From positions 1 through 64,000 of the forward strand of contig CAKZKD010000034.1 of the NCBI GenBank assembly GCA_937121175.1: 64,000 nt of DNA. Direction: 5' to 3'. How positions within the stretch are numbered: position 1 is the first letter of the stretch; each line of letters opens with the position of its first letter. The translations under genes and the position numbers were made by a program. Below are positions 54,478-64,000 of the stretch, piece by piece. The notes beneath the pieces were generated by a model, which saw only the letters and a list, made by a program, of their open reading frames with translations, did no database searches and had not been told where the DNA came from. This stretch comes from an uncultured Flavobacteriales bacterium (GTDB lineage: Bacteria; Bacteroidota; Bacteroidia; Flavobacteriales_G; Salibacteraceae).

Positions 54478-57051
54478 TTATTCTTCTGATTTTTCATCAG
54501 CTTCATCATTAGCAAGGTCTGTGCCATCTGCACTAGCTTCTGGAGTTTCGCCTTCTTCAGGAACAATTAAGTTTCCTTCTTCGTCGTATTCTCCTTCAAC
54601 ATCTTCTTCCTTATCAACCTTAGCTACAGAAGCGATTTCGTCATTACCTTTTAGGTTAATCAAACGAACTCCTTGAGTGGCCCTACCCATGACCCTTAAA
54701 TCAGAACACGCCATTCTAATAGCAATTCCCGATTTATTGATAATCATAAGGTCATTATCGTCTGTCACTACTTTAAGCGCGATTAACTTACCTGTTTTAT
54801 CCGTAATGTTCAGTGTTTTAACTCCTTTACCGCCACGGTTAGTAATTCTATAATCATCAACAGCAGAACGTTTTCCGTATCCTTTTTCAGAAACAACCAA
54901 AACAGATTCTTCTTCGCTGTTTACCGTAATCATTCCAACAACCTTATCGTCATCACTTCCTAAAGTAATACCACGAACACCCATTGAGTTTCTTCCAACT
55001 GGACGAACCTTCTCTTCCGGGAAATGAATCGTTTTACCTGATTCAAGTGCCATCATAATGTGACTTTCACCATTGGTAAGTCTAGCTTCCAACAATTGGT
55101 CATCATCACGAACATTAATTGCAATAATTCCATTTGTTCTTGGGCGAGAATATTGCTCTAATGAAGTCTTTTTAATGATACCCTTCTCAGTACACATTAC
55201 AATGTAGTTGTTATTTACGAACTCTTCGTCCTTCAAGTCAGCTACATTTATATATGCTAATACCTTATCATTTAACTCAATGTTAATCAAGTTTTGAATA
55301 GCCCTACCTTTAGCTGTTTTGGAACCTTCAGGCACTTCATACACACGCATCCAGAAACACTTTCCACTTGCCGTAAAAATCAACAAGTAGTTATGGGTGT
55401 TGGTCACAAAAATCTCTTCTAAGAAATCCTCATCACGTGTAGTGCTTCCTTTTGAGCCTACACCACCCCTAGCCTGCGATTTGTATTCAGAAAGCTTAGT
55501 ACGCTTTATATAACCCAAGTGAGAAATGGTAATTACTACTCGCTCGTTAGGAATCATGTCCTCGATACTTAGATCTGCAGATGAATACTCAATCTGAGAT
55601 CTTCTTTCGTCTCCATACTTTTCTTTTACTTCGAGTGTTTCATCCTTAATGATACCCATTCGCATATCCTCATTGTCCAAAATAGACTTCAAGTGCTCAA
55701 TGGTTTTCATTAGTTCGTCATACTCAGCTCTTAGCTTGTCTTGCTCTAAGCCTGTTAACTGACGCAGTCGCATTTCTACAATAGCTCGAGCTTGAATGTC
55801 AGACAAGTCAAAAGTCGTAATTAACTTTTCTCTAGCTTCATCAGGGCTTTTAGAAGCTCTAATCAATTTGATTACTTCGTCAATATTATCAGAAGCAATG
55901 ATTAATCCTTCAAGAATATGAGCGCGCTCTTCAGCTTTTCTTAATTCGTATTTTGTTCTACGAACAACTACTTCATGCCTGTGTTCAACAAACTTGGCAA
56001 TCATGCCTTTTAAGTCTAACACTTCTGGACGACCATTAACTAAGGCAATGTTATTAACTGAAAATGAAGACTGTAAAGCCGTGTACTTATACAAGTTGTT
56101 TAATACCACGTTTGGAATCGAATCGCGTTTCAATTCATAAACCACACGCATTCCTTGTCTATCAGATTCATCTCTAACATCAGAAATCCCTTCAATCTTT
56201 TTGTCATTGATGAGTTCCGCCGTTTTAGCAATCATTTCCGCTTTGTTTACCATGTATGGTATTTCGGTAACAATGATTTGCTCGCGACCAGTTTTAGTTT
56301 CTTCGAAAATTGCTTTTCCACGAATCACAATTCTACCCTTACCAGTTTCAAAAGCAGAACGAACGCCTTCGTAACCATAGATTACTCCTCCAGTAGGAAA
56401 ATCAGGTGCTTTTACGTGCGTCATTAACTCTTCTACAGTAATGTCTTTGTTCTCGATGTAGGCCACAATACCATCAGATACCTCAGTTAAGTTGTGAGGT
56501 GCCATATTGGTTGCCATACCTACCGCAATTCCACTTGCTCCGTTCAGCAACAAGTTTGGAATTCGAGTTGGAAGAACTGTTGGTTCTTCTAAAGAGTCGT
56601 CAAAGTTTAAGCTGGTATCAACGGTATCTTTATCAATATCGGCTAACATTTCCTCAGCAATCTTACGCAAACGAGCTTCTGTATAACGCATTGCAGCAGG
56701 ACTATCGCCATCTACAGAACCAAAGTTACCTTGTCCATCTACCAAAGGGTAACGTAAACTCCAATCCTGAGCCATACGCACCATACTATCATAAACAGAG
56801 GTATCTCCATGTGGGTGATACTTACCCAAAACTTCCCCAACAATTCTTGCCGATTTTTTATAAGGACGATTAGACATTACGCCCAACTCTTGCATACCAA
56901 AAAGTACACGTCGGTGAACTGGTTTAAATCCATCGCGAACATCAGGTAAAGCACGAGAAACAATTACCGACATCGAATAATCGATGTAGGCCGATTTCAT
57001 TTCCTCTTCAATGTTTACCCTTATTATCTTTTCTCCTTCGCCTTCAGCCAT
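54478..57051 (-). CDS. gyrA: DNA gyrase subunit A
   Basis: The 857-residue protein has the GyrA breakage-reunion core with catalytic Tyr123 in MRYTEARL, the [10 protein letters not shown] quinolone-determining region (Thr84 at the E. coli Ser83 position, Asp88 at the Asp87 position), and the C-terminal beta-pinwheel with QARGGVGS as its GyrA-box-like motif. The last about 40 residues form an acidic tail. GyrA makes the transient double-strand break that lets gyrase introduce negative supercoils. It ends at its own terminator and is divergent from clpC. Confidence 0.97.
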   Translation of the reverse strand: MAEGEGEKIIRVNIEEEMKSAYIDYSMSVIVSRALPDVRDGFKPVHRRVLFGMQELGVMSNRPYKKSARIVGEVLGKYHPHGDTSVYDSMVRMAQDWSLRYPLVDGQGNFGSVDGDSPAAMRYTEARLRKIAEEMLADIDKDTVDTSLNFDDSLEEPTVLPTRIPNLLLNGASGIAVGMATNMAPHNLTEVSDGIVAYIENKDITVEELMTHVKAPDFPTGGVIYGYEGVRSAFETGKGRIVIRGKAIFEETKTGREQIIVTEIPYMVNKAEMIAKTAELINDKKIEGISDVRDESDRQGMRVVYELKRDSIPNVVLNNLYKYTALQSSFSVNNIALVNGRPEVLDLKGMIAKFVEHRHEVVVRRTKYELRKAEERAHILEGLIIASDNIDEVIKLIRASKSPDEAREKLITTFDLSDIQARAIVEMRLRQLTGLEQDKLRAEYDELMKTIEHLKSILDNEDMRMGIIKDETLEVKEKYGDERRSQIEYSSADLSIEDMIPNERVVITISHLGYIKRTKLSEYKSQARGGVGSKGSTTRDEDFLEEIFVTNTHNYLLIFTASGKCFWMRVYEVPEGSKTAKGRAIQNLINIELNDKVLAYINVADLKDEEFVNNNYIVMCTEKGIIKKTSLEQYSRPRTNGIIAINVRDDDQLLEARLTNGESHIMMALESGKTIHFPEEKVRPVGRNSMGVRGITLGSDDDKVVGMITVNSEEESVLVVSEKGYGKRSAVDDYRITNRGGKGVKTLNITDKTGKLIALKVVTDDNDLMIINKSGIAIRMACSDLRVMGRATQGVRLINLKGNDEIASVAKVDKEEDVEGEYDEEGNLIVPEEGETPEASADGTDLANDEADEKSEE

Positions 57052-57312
57052 ATTTTAGAGCTTAAATTATCATTTTTTAATAGCGCATATCAAGAGGTAT
57101 GCGAACGTTCGAAAATACGCTTGTAAACCAGTATTTATGGTTAATTACGATAGGCTTTTATTAACAAAAACGGGTGTATAAAAAGGAGTTTTTCAACAAG
57201 TGTAGCCAATGTGTCAGAAAGTACCTTTGGGCATGCTGAAATTATGACTACTTTTCGGCTGCTGGAACTTTTTTTGAAGTGCCGGGTTTAAACAAAAGAG
57301 ACTCAAAAGATT

Positions 57313-59931
57313 ATGGATTCAAATTTTTCTCCTCGAGTAAAAGACGTTATCACTTTCAGTCGTGAAGAAGCCCTTAGGCTTGGAAACGATTATATAGGAA
57401 CGGAGCATTTTTTACTTGGTTTAATTCGTGAAGGCGAAGGTGTAGCTATTAAAATGCTAAACAACTTAAACGTGGACCTTGCCACGTTGCGCAAGTCTAT
57501 CGAGGATTCTATTACCCCTTCTACTAATAAGGGGTCTGGCGCATCTTCAGGAAACATTCCTTTAGTAAAACAAGCAGAAAAGACACTTAAGATTACCTAT
57601 TTGGTGGCTAAAACGTTCAAAAGTTCCATTATCGGAACAGAGCATTTGTTGTTGAGTATTCTTAAAGATGAAAACAACTTAGCAACTCAAACTCTTGGGG
57701 AGTATCATGTGGATTACAGCGTTGCGCATGAAGAATTAGAAATGATTTTATCGGAAAAAAGCAGAACCCCGAAAGCAGACTTCCCCGGTGGTACAGCAGA
57801 TGGTGATGAAGACGAAGGGCCTTCACGATTTAAAGGTGGTTCTGGAAGTTCAGGTGCAGCTAAAGGTAATACAAAGTCAAAAACCCCTGTTCTAGACAAT
57901 TTTGGGCGCGATTTGACCAAGATGGCTGAAGAAGATAAGCTTGATCCTATTGTGGGTCGAGAAAAGGAGATAGAGCGTGTTTCTCAAATCTTGAGTCGAA
58001 GAAAGAAAAATAATCCTATGCTTATTGGAGAACCTGGTGTAGGTAAATCTGCAATAGCTGAAGGTTTGGCTTTAAGAATTGTGCAACGAAAAGTTTCTAG
58101 AGTGCTCTTCAATAAGCGTGTGGTAACTCTCGATCTTGCTTCATTAGTTGCTGGAACGAAATATCGCGGCCAGTTCGAGGAGCGCATGAAGGCGGTGATG
58201 AATGAATTGGAAAAGTCGAGAGACGTTATACTTTTCATTGACGAAATTCACACCATTGTGGGCGCTGGTGGAGCAAGCGGAAGTTTGGATGCTAGTAATA
58301 TGTTCAAGCCGGCTTTAGCACGTGGAGAAATTCAATGCATTGGTGCGACAACACTAGACGAATACAGAACGAATATTGAAAAAGATGGAGCATTAGAACG
58401 TCGTTTTCAAAAGGTAATAGTTGAGCCAACTTCGATTGAAGAAACGGTTCAAATCCTGAATAACATTAAAGGAAAATACGAAGATCATCACTCTGTGTCC
58501 TATACGGATGAAGCTATTCAAGCATGTGTAAATCTTACAGAACGATATATTTCAGACCGCTTTTTGCCAGACAAGGCAATTGACGCACTAGATGAATCGG
58601 GGTCTCGGGTTCACATTACCAATATCAATGTACCTAAAGCAATCATTGAATTAGAAAAGAAGGTTGAGCAAGCTAAGGACGATAAAAACCGAGTGGTTCG
58701 TTCTCAGAAATATGAGGAAGCAGCTCAGTTAAGAGACGTTGAACGTAAATTGCAAGAAGAGCTTGAAGCCGCTAAAACCAAATGGGAAGAAGACTCCAAG
58801 AATCTCAGAGAAAAAGTATCGGAAGATAATGTAGCCGAAGTCGTTGCCATGATGACCGGTGTACCTGTTCAACGAATTGCTCAAAAAGAAAGCACCAAAC
58901 TTTCTGGAATGAACGATCAGCTCAAGGGTTCTGTTATTGGTCAGGAAGATGCGATTATGAAAGTTACTAAAGCTATTCAACGTAATCGCGCTGGACTTAA
59001 AGACCCAGCAAAGCCGATTGGTTCGTTTATTTTTTTAGGACCTACTGGAGTTGGTAAAACTCAATTGGCAAAAGAACTTACGAAGTTTTTGTTCGACAAA
59101 GAAGAGAACTTGATTCGCATCGATATGAGTGAATACATGGAGAAATTTGCCATCTCAAGATTAGTTGGAGCGCCTCCAGGATACGTAGGATACGAAGAAG
59201 GAGGTCAGCTTACTGAAAAAGTGAGAAGACGCCCCTACTCTGTTGTGTTGCTTGATGAAATTGAAAAAGCACATCCAGATGTATTCAATTTACTACTTCA
59301 AGTTCTAGATGACGGAATTGTTACGGACTCATTAGGAAGACGAATTGACTTCAGGAACACTATTATCATTATGACGTCCAATATAGGAACGCGGCAGTTG
59401 AAAGATTTTGGACAAGGTGTTGGTTTTAGCACCGCTACCAAAAAGGAAAATGCCAACGACCACAACAAAGGGGTCATTCAAAATGCATTGAAAAAAGCAT
59501 TTGCACCGGAATTCTTAAATAGAATTGACGATGTTATCTTGTTCAATAGCCTTGAAAAGAAAGATATTTTCGAAATAATCGATATCGAATTGGCGCACTT
59601 GTATGCGCGAATCGAGAAAATGGGCTATAAAATCGAGTTAACTGTTCCTGCTAAGGATTTCATTGCAGAAAAAGGATACGACGCTCAGTACGGCGCTAGA
59701 CCTCTTAAAAGAGCGATTCAGAAGTATTTGGAAGACCCAATGGCAGAAGAAATCATTAATGCTACCATGAGCGAAGGTGATACCTTATTGGTTGACTTTG
59801 ACAAAAAAGCTGATAATGTTGTGGTGAATGTAAAAAAAGGTAAGAAGCCAAAGGCTGCGGCAAAGCCTAAAAAGGAATCGAAAAAGAAAGACGATGGGGA
59901 TAAAGGAGCGAATAGTGGCATTGAAGACTAG
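57313..59931 (+). CDS. clpC: ATP-dependent Clp protease ATP-binding subunit ClpC
   Basis: The 872-residue protein has a double Clp N-domain (about 1-145), AAA+ module 1 with Walker A GEPGVGKS (about 239-246), a UVR-like middle region (about 465-490, KYEEAAQLRDVERKLQEEL), AAA+ module 2 with Walker A GPTGVGKT (about 576-583), a Clp D2 C-terminal domain (GARPLKRAIQ) and a Lys-rich tail. The middle domain identifies it as ClpC rather than ClpA or ClpB. It unfolds substrates for ClpP. Confidence 0.96.
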   Translation: MDSNFSPRVKDVITFSREEALRLGNDYIGTEHFLLGLIREGEGVAIKMLNNLNVDLATLRKSIEDSITPSTNKGSGASSGNIPLVKQAEKTLKITYLVAKTFKSSIIGTEHLLLSILKDENNLATQTLGEYHVDYSVAHEELEMILSEKSRTPKADFPGGTADGDEDEGPSRFKGGSGSSGAAKGNTKSKTPVLDNFGRDLTKMAEEDKLDPIVGREKEIERVSQILSRRKKNNPMLIGEPGVGKSAIAEGLALRIVQRKVSRVLFNKRVVTLDLASLVAGTKYRGQFEERMKAVMNELEKSRDVILFIDEIHTIVGAGGASGSLDASNMFKPALARGEIQCIGATTLDEYRTNIEKDGALERRFQKVIVEPTSIEETVQILNNIKGKYEDHHSVSYTDEAIQACVNLTERYISDRFLPDKAIDALDESGSRVHITNINVPKAIIELEKKVEQAKDDKNRVVRSQKYEEAAQLRDVERKLQEELEAAKTKWEEDSKNLREKVSEDNVAEVVAMMTGVPVQRIAQKESTKLSGMNDQLKGSVIGQEDAIMKVTKAIQRNRAGLKDPAKPIGSFIFLGPTGVGKTQLAKELTKFLFDKEENLIRIDMSEYMEKFAISRLVGAPPGYVGYEEGGQLTEKVRRRPYSVVLLDEIEKAHPDVFNLLLQVLDDGIVTDSLGRRIDFRNTIIIMTSNIGTRQLKDFGQGVGFSTATKKENANDHNKGVIQNALKKAFAPEFLNRIDDVILFNSLEKKDIFEIIDIELAHLYARIEKMGYKIELTVPAKDFIAEKGYDAQYGARPLKRAIQKYLEDPMAEEIINATMSEGDTLLVDFDKKADNVVVNVKKGKKPKAAAKPKKESKKKDDGDKGANSGIED

Positions 59932-60008
59932 TTCCCAACCCTTAATGCGTTTCGAATGTAAAAAGCTATGTTTTTGTTAATTTTGAATTCAATTAATTAA
60001 AGAACGTT

Positions 60009-60482
60009 ATGAAAAATCAATTCAAGTTACTAGTCACATTTCTAATTGTAATAGTATTTACAGGATGTAAAAAAGAAGAGCCCGAAGAAATTTCTGCTCC
60101 AATTAGTTGCTTTACCTACACTGTTGATGAATTAAAAGTCACTTTTAATGCTGACTGCTCAGAAAACGCTGTTGATTTTTTCTGGGATTTTGGTGACAAT
60201 GAAACGACCCAAGTTGGAAGCCCTGTTCATACCTATGAAAAATTTGGTGCGTATAAAGTGGTTCTAAAAGTTGATAATGAATCTGGAACAAACTCAGTAA
60301 CAGAAACGATAGACCTAGAAGCAAAATGTGTACGGTGTACCTGTTATAATGATGGAGTTCCCGAATCCAGTCAAGATTTTTGTGGCTCGGATGAAGACAA
60401 GAAAAACTTCGAAGCTTCAACCCAAACCCTTTGCAGCGTTTCCGCAGGGAATTCAGGTACAGTAATTTGCCAAGAGATTTAA
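60009..60482 (+). CDS. PKD-domain lipoprotein
   Basis: The 157-residue protein has a lipoprotein signal (lipobox FTGC, Cys20) and a single PKD domain (VDFFWDFGDNETTQVGSPVHTY, YKVVLKVDN), followed by a Cys-rich tail (CVRCTC and three more Cys) that may form disulfides. PKD folds mediate binding at the cell surface. Its stop overlaps by 4 bp the stop of the convergent gene. Confidence 0.85.
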   Translation: MKNQFKLLVTFLIVIVFTGCKKEEPEEISAPISCFTYTVDELKVTFNADCSENAVDFFWDFGDNETTQVGSPVHTYEKFGAYKVVLKVDNESGTNSVTETIDLEAKCVRCTCYNDGVPESSQDFCGSDEDKKNFEASTQTLCSVSAGNSGTVICQEI

Positions 60483-61270
60483 TGGATTATTGGCAATTTT
60501 AATTTTATTGTTGAAATCTTCTTAAGCCGTTTACTGCTATGAAATGTTAATAAATCCTCCAACTTAGTTCCCAAGCTATCCGTCTTATAATTCACATAAT
60601 CTTGTAAAACATAGCCAGAAGGCAATTTATGTTCTTTTTCAACGGAACGAAACCGAATACCGCCACCGTTGGTTTCATAAGAATAGGCTAAGAAGGTCAT
60701 TTGAAAGGTTTGAGCATCAAACCAATACATGAACTTGTCTTGAAAGTCATCGCCTCCACCATCTTGCTTAAAACTCACAGCCACTTTGTGGTAACTTCCG
60801 GTATTGCTGTTTTCTATTCCAAGGTACTCAGAGACTACAGCAGGGTCTTTGAGTTTACTTGGAAGCATCACAAAATAGAAAACCGAATTGACTGCATTTA
60901 CAATTGCGCTGTTTTTCTTTTCAGAAAGGTCAACGTTCTGATTCTGTAAGGTTCTAATAGCCTTGTCATTCGAAATGCTGTCAACATAACTGGAATCGTT
61001 TTTAGTGAACGATCTAACCATCAACGTTTCTTTCTTTGAAAAGATGCCCTTATACCGCTTCTCTCTAAATTCGAATTGGAGTGTTTTTCCGGTAAAATTA
61101 CCTCCGTGATAATCAATACTTTTTTGGATTACCCAATGGGCAGAATCTACTTCTGATTCCGATGCTTTGGCCATAACTGTTGGCGGTGTCCCTTGCTCGC
61201 AACTGCTGAGTAGCAAAAGAAAAAGGGCTGCTGAAATCAGCAACCCCTCAATTCTAAACTTAAAAACCAT
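60479..61270 (-). CDS. Lipoprotein, possibly DUF6503 family
   Basis: The 263-residue protein has a lipoprotein signal (LLSSC) and a body with YHGGNFTGKTLQFEFREKRY, DKFMYWFDAQTFQMTFLAY and GYVLQDYVNY, typical of outer-membrane lipoprotein carrier-like Bacteroidota lipoproteins. It resembles DUF6503 from memory, not verified. It follows the DUF2911 gene by 5 bp, so the two are probably co-transcribed. Confidence 0.75.
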   Translation of the reverse strand: MVFKFRIEGLLISAALFLLLLSSCEQGTPPTVMAKASESEVDSAHWVIQKSIDYHGGNFTGKTLQFEFREKRYKGIFSKKETLMVRSFTKNDSSYVDSISNDKAIRTLQNQNVDLSEKKNSAIVNAVNSVFYFVMLPSKLKDPAVVSEYLGIENSNTGSYHKVAVSFKQDGGGDDFQDKFMYWFDAQTFQMTFLAYSYETNGGGIRFRSVEKEHKLPSGYVLQDYVNYKTDSLGTKLEDLLTFHSSKRLKKISTIKLKLPIIH

Positions 61271-61275
61271 ACTCT

Positions 61276-61788
61276 TTATTTGATAGAAACTGAAACTTTA
61301 GTTGTAGCCCAAACAAACGACAACATACCGTTATCAATCATTATTTCAAATTGTTCCTTATTATCAATCATTTCAATTTTATCCGTATCAACCCTTAAGA
61401 CATCTTTGTCTTCGCTGTACTTGTAAGCACCCCATTGGTCTGATACAGAGTTAATTATTACAGTCCAACCGTCTTTTCCTGGAATACTAAACAAACTGTA
61501 CTTGCCAGCTTTCAGGTTTTCTCCACCAATAGTAATATCAGCACTAGTTTCAATGGTTGTTGCTTCATTCGCTCCCGTTCTCCATACTTTACCAAAAGGA
61601 ACTAACTCACCATAAATAGTACGCCCTCGAACTGACGGAGCGCTGTAGCTAATTGTAACCTTTGCGTCACCAACATTAGCCTCGGTAGTTTGCATCGGAC
61701 TCTTCTTAGCCATTTTGTCTTGAGCATTTACCCCAATTGAACTTCCTATTAATAATGCAAACGCTGTAGTTATTGTAAATAATCTCAT
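61276..61788 (-). CDS. DUF2911 domain secreted protein
   Basis: The 170-residue protein has a signal peptide (ending VNAQ) and the DUF2911 core VTISYSAPSVRGRTIYGELVPFGKVWRTGANEATTIE and KAGKYSLFSIPG. Function unknown. It diverges from the TetR gene; the ACCAATCGGTC element at 61917 lies in the shared intergenic region and could control both. Confidence 0.92.
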   Translation of the reverse strand: MRLFTITTAFALLIGSSIGVNAQDKMAKKSPMQTTEANVGDAKVTISYSAPSVRGRTIYGELVPFGKVWRTGANEATTIETSADITIGGENLKAGKYSLFSIPGKDGWTVIINSVSDQWGAYKYSEDKDVLRVDTDKIEMIDNKEQFEIMIDNGMLSFVWATTKVSVSIK

Positions 61789-61916
61789 ATATCTTCCTTT
61801 GTTTAAATTTCCCCAAACGTATTATTAAATCAACACGAAAACTGTGTTTTAGATTACATTAATGCGAAGAACCACTTTGGATAGTACAATTAAATCTGAT
61901 TAAAACGACAATAAAT

Positions 61917-62059
61917 ACCAATCGGTCTTTTTGTATAAAAACACTGTATAACAACTAATTACAGGTTAATATAAACCAGTAATTCTTTTGTACGTAAAAT
62001 AAAAAGACCGATTGGTTTGCACGGTTAGAAAATCTCTTTAGATTTGCGACCGATTGGTC
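61917..62059. promoter_or_regulatory. Three copies of a palindromic TetR-type operator
   Basis: The core ACCGATTGGT or its reverse complement occurs at 61917-61927, 62006-62016 and 62048-62059; the last copy has full symmetry GACC-GATT-GGTC. The gene at 62077 encodes a NemR-like TetR repressor, whose boxes have the same GACC-N4-GGTC type from memory. The copy at 62048 sits 17 bp ahead of the ATG, supporting 62077 over the upstream TTG at 62044. Autoregulation is inferred. Confidence 0.75.
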
Positions 62060-62076
62060 TTAAACCCCATCTTGAT

Positions 62077-62670
62077 ATGCAAAAAGGAGAGAACACAAAA
62101 GAGTTGATTGTAAAAACTTCAGCTACGTTATTTAATACGCGTGGCTATATTGGAACCTCAATGAGCGATATTATGGATGCCACTAATCTGAAAAAAGGCG
62201 GTATTTACAATCATTTCAAAAACAAAGACGAAATAGCCTTTGCTGCGTTTGAGTATTCTTATGGATTAGTGCTTCATCGATTCAAAACTGAATTAGCCTC
62301 TTGCGCTAACAGTGAAGAAAAACTTAGGGCTGTTATTGAAGTATTTACGTCATTGCTTATAAACCCCATTGTAGAGGGTGGTTGCCCAATTTTCAATACG
62401 GCTGTTGATTCTGTAGATGTGCATGAATCGCTGCACAAAAAAGCAAAAAACGCTGTAAACACTCTATTAAAGTATGTTGAGATAAAAGTGGAAGAAGGAA
62501 AAATTGAAAATGAATTCAAAGAAGAAATCAATGCCTCGGACTTTGCGCTCCTGCTTGTGTCATCAATGGAAGGCGCAATGATGGTATCTAGAGTCAATGG
62601 AAACCATGCGGCTGTTAAAAATACTGCTGAATTAATGAACACCTACATAACCACTCAACTACTTAAATAA
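62077..62670 (+). CDS. TetR-family repressor (NemR-like)
   Basis: 197 residues from the ATG at 62077, with an N-terminal HTH (about 5-55; LFNTRGYIGTSMSDIMDATNLKKGGIYNHFKNKDEI) and the ligand-binding half with GGCPIFNTAVDSVDVHESL, the motif of TetR regulators annotated as nem operon repressors. The conserved Cys in that motif may sense electrophiles, as in NemR, but this is inference. Its stop and the next ATG overlap by one base (TAATG), so the hydrolase is coupled to it. Confidence 0.9.
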   Translation: MQKGENTKELIVKTSATLFNTRGYIGTSMSDIMDATNLKKGGIYNHFKNKDEIAFAAFEYSYGLVLHRFKTELASCANSEEKLRAVIEVFTSLLINPIVEGGCPIFNTAVDSVDVHESLHKKAKNAVNTLLKYVEIKVEEGKIENEFKEEINASDFALLLVSSMEGAMMVSRVNGNHAAVKNTAELMNTYITTQLLK

Positions 62671-63548
62671 TGGCCCAGTCAACTCCCCTACCCTTTTTAA
62701 TTATTCAAAAGGCTTTCCCGATATTAGAAAAAATTGCTCCAAAATTGGCTGGTAAATTGGGGTATTATTTATTCTTTAGACCAATTCCCACACCTCTCAG
62801 ACAGGAAGAAAAATCCATCTTGCAAAAAGCAGAACGCTTTTCCCTTCATCTGGATTCAAGAACTATACAGGGATACTCATGGAAAAATCCTAAGGCAACC
62901 AAAACGGCTGTTTTTATGCACGGTTGGTCTGGAAACGCAGGTCAGCCCAATCATTTGATAGAACGACTTTCAGAACAAGGATTTAACGTTTTTGCTTTTG
63001 ATGGACCCGGTCATGGCTCTTCGGAAGGAAACCGAACTCATGTTTTCGAGTTTAAAGATTTACTGCTACAATTACAGAAAAAAGTTGGGGTTTTTGATGT
63101 ACTTGTTGGCCATTCATTCGGTTCCATAGCTTCATGCAACGCCATGAGTTACGGCCTTGATGTTCATCAATACGTTTCGCTTAGCGCTCCTGTAATTGCT
63201 TCAGATATTTTAAATGAATTTTCGAAAATTGTAAACTGCAGCGGACAAACAACAAAAATTATGGAACAAATGGTTTACGATGAAATAAATCGCGAATTTG
63301 AAACGGTATCTATTGAATACATTGCTTCGAAACTACCGAAGATTCCGATGTTATTGATGCATGATGTTAACGACAAACGGGTTGGTTGTTTCAACTCAGA
63401 GCGTATGCATGAATTATTGCCGCATTCCACCTTTATAAAAACGGAAGGATTAGGTCATAATCGGATTATGAATGACACTGATGTCGTAAATAAAATTGTT
63501 GAATTCATCAAATTGGAAGAGCTTCAGCTTCCACGCACGAACAAGTAG
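62670..63548 (+). CDS. Alpha/beta hydrolase
   Basis: The 292-residue protein has an alpha/beta-hydrolase core: VFMHGWSGNAG (oxyanion-hole region), FDGPGHGSSEG, nucleophile elbow GHSFGS (about 147-152), LLMHDVNDKRV (Asp) and LGHNRIM (His). Cytoplasmic or with weak membrane association at the N-terminus. Coupled by TAATG to the TetR gene, so it is probably a repressed detoxification-type esterase; the substrate is unknown. Confidence 0.9.
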   Translation: MAQSTPLPFLIIQKAFPILEKIAPKLAGKLGYYLFFRPIPTPLRQEEKSILQKAERFSLHLDSRTIQGYSWKNPKATKTAVFMHGWSGNAGQPNHLIERLSEQGFNVFAFDGPGHGSSEGNRTHVFEFKDLLLQLQKKVGVFDVLVGHSFGSIASCNAMSYGLDVHQYVSLSAPVIASDILNEFSKIVNCSGQTTKIMEQMVYDEINREFETVSIEYIASKLPKIPMLLMHDVNDKRVGCFNSERMHELLPHSTFIKTEGLGHNRIMNDTDVVNKIVEFIKLEELQLPRTNK

Positions 63549-63551
63549 GTA

Positions 63552-64000
63552 CTATTTCTCCCCTTTGTCCTTTAAGGATAAACCAAGTGAAAAGGTTGCT
63601 ACATGATCTGGTTTTGTTGGATAATTGCAATACGCCTTCACTGGAACAGCAAAGGTTTCTCTTTCACCCGATTCTTGAATTCTACCCAGCATTTTCTGAA
63701 CCTCGTCGCCATAATTTGCAACGAAGTAAACCGCAGTATCTGGTCTGGAATGAAAATCCGCACTAAAATTTTTGAAAGCTAGTGACACTTTTCGTCCACT
63801 TTTTTCGGATAAGTGAAAAGCGTGAAATCCTGCAGCTAAATCAGCACCGACAGCCAACACACCAAGATACATGCTACCCAAGTGATTACTTGTTAACCGA
63901 TTGAGTTTTATTCTAATTACGATTTTATTATCCGATAACTCCGTGATTACCGGATTGCAAAATGCAATCATTGGTATTTTGAACCAAGCAAAAAGTTTAA
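63552..64000 (-). CDS. DUF4442/hotdog-fold thioesterase-like protein, partial (5' end beyond right edge)
   Basis: The C-terminal 139 residues after an internal Met at 63971 carry LTSNHLGSMYLGVLAVGADLAAG and the following DUF4442 hotdog strands. Upstream bases 63972-64000 continue the same frame without a stop as KLFAWFKIP, which matches the normal family N-terminus, so 63971 is not the start and the true start is off the window. Proteins of this family are PaaI-like thioesterase relatives; substrate unknown. Confidence 0.82.
   Translation of the reverse strand, partial: KLFAWFKIPMIAFCNPVITELSDNKIVIRIKLNRLTSNHLGSMYLGVLAVGADLAAGFHAFHLSEKSGRKVSLAFKNFSADFHSRPDTAVYFVANYGDEVQKMLGRIQESGERETFAVPVKAYCNYPTKPDHVATFSLGLSLKDKGEK

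Noticed and set aside
54478-57051. GyrA quinolone-resistance substitution
   Set aside because: Thr84 at the Ser83 position is a natural variant in other bacteria and is not evidence of resistance.

Overview
The window looks like chromosomal DNA from a free-living, probably aquatic member of the Bacteroidota, most likely Flavobacteriia-like. Evidence: AT-rich DNA; many proteins with an N-terminal signal peptide and a C-terminal type IX secretion (T9SS) sorting domain; regulators combining TPR repeats, a membrane segment and an HTH; frequent Bacteroidota families (Omp28-like, DUF2911, PKD lipoproteins, YHYH, S74 proteins with GNNSVAIG-type repeats); a -7 box of the TAnnTTTG type; and a Flavobacteria-type intergenic repeat. 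No tRNA, rRNA, insertion sequence, integrase or CRISPR array was seen.

Layout. 1-1698: a very repetitive secreted protein running off the left edge. 1997-4006: a TPR-TM-HTH regulator. 4308-6938: a leftward thiol/redox cluster (thioredoxin-like protein, DUF2024 protein, CPGC thioredoxin-fold protein, MarR regulator with a four-cysteine tail, MOSC protein) with a perfect 21-bp palindrome over its promoter. 7106-7867: an SDR-type epimerase. 8302-18432: a leftward run of SGNH-like protein, MBOAT acyltransferase, TPR membrane protein, two long S74 repeat proteins and a T9SS protein. 18602-22419: a His-rich cupin lipoprotein divergent from a hybrid two-component regulator. 22749-28967: secreted proteins, a zinc-protease-like lipoprotein, a second TPR-TM-HTH regulator, an esterase and an outer-membrane-like protein. 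29091-31695: a serine hydrolase and an erythromycin-esterase-like protein.

31884-36281 is the most interesting block: an ECF sigma factor, a small membrane protein, a His-rich CpxP/CnrX-like sensor, an MbnP-family protein and an MbnH/MauG-type dihaem enzyme, the last four with overlapping reading frames, followed by a YHYH-domain T9SS protein and a terminator. It reads as a metal-sensing (probably copper) envelope system that carries its own sigma-factor switch.

36333-50842 holds assorted envelope and secreted proteins (DUF418, intradiol-dioxygenase-like T9SS protein, BNR-like T9SS protein, S41 peptidase, LRR protein, bestrophin, MBL hydrolase, PLD-like protein, M20 dipeptidase, MORN-like protein). 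51057-64000 holds an EF-hand membrane protein, a PD-(D/E)xK-like protein, a TPR protein, gyrA, clpC, small lipoproteins, a DUF2911 protein, a TetR regulator flanked by three copies of its likely operator and followed by an alpha/beta hydrolase, and a DUF4442/hotdog gene running off the right edge. Several genes appear to start with TTG, and two lack any ATG/GTG/TTG where the homologous Met is expected.
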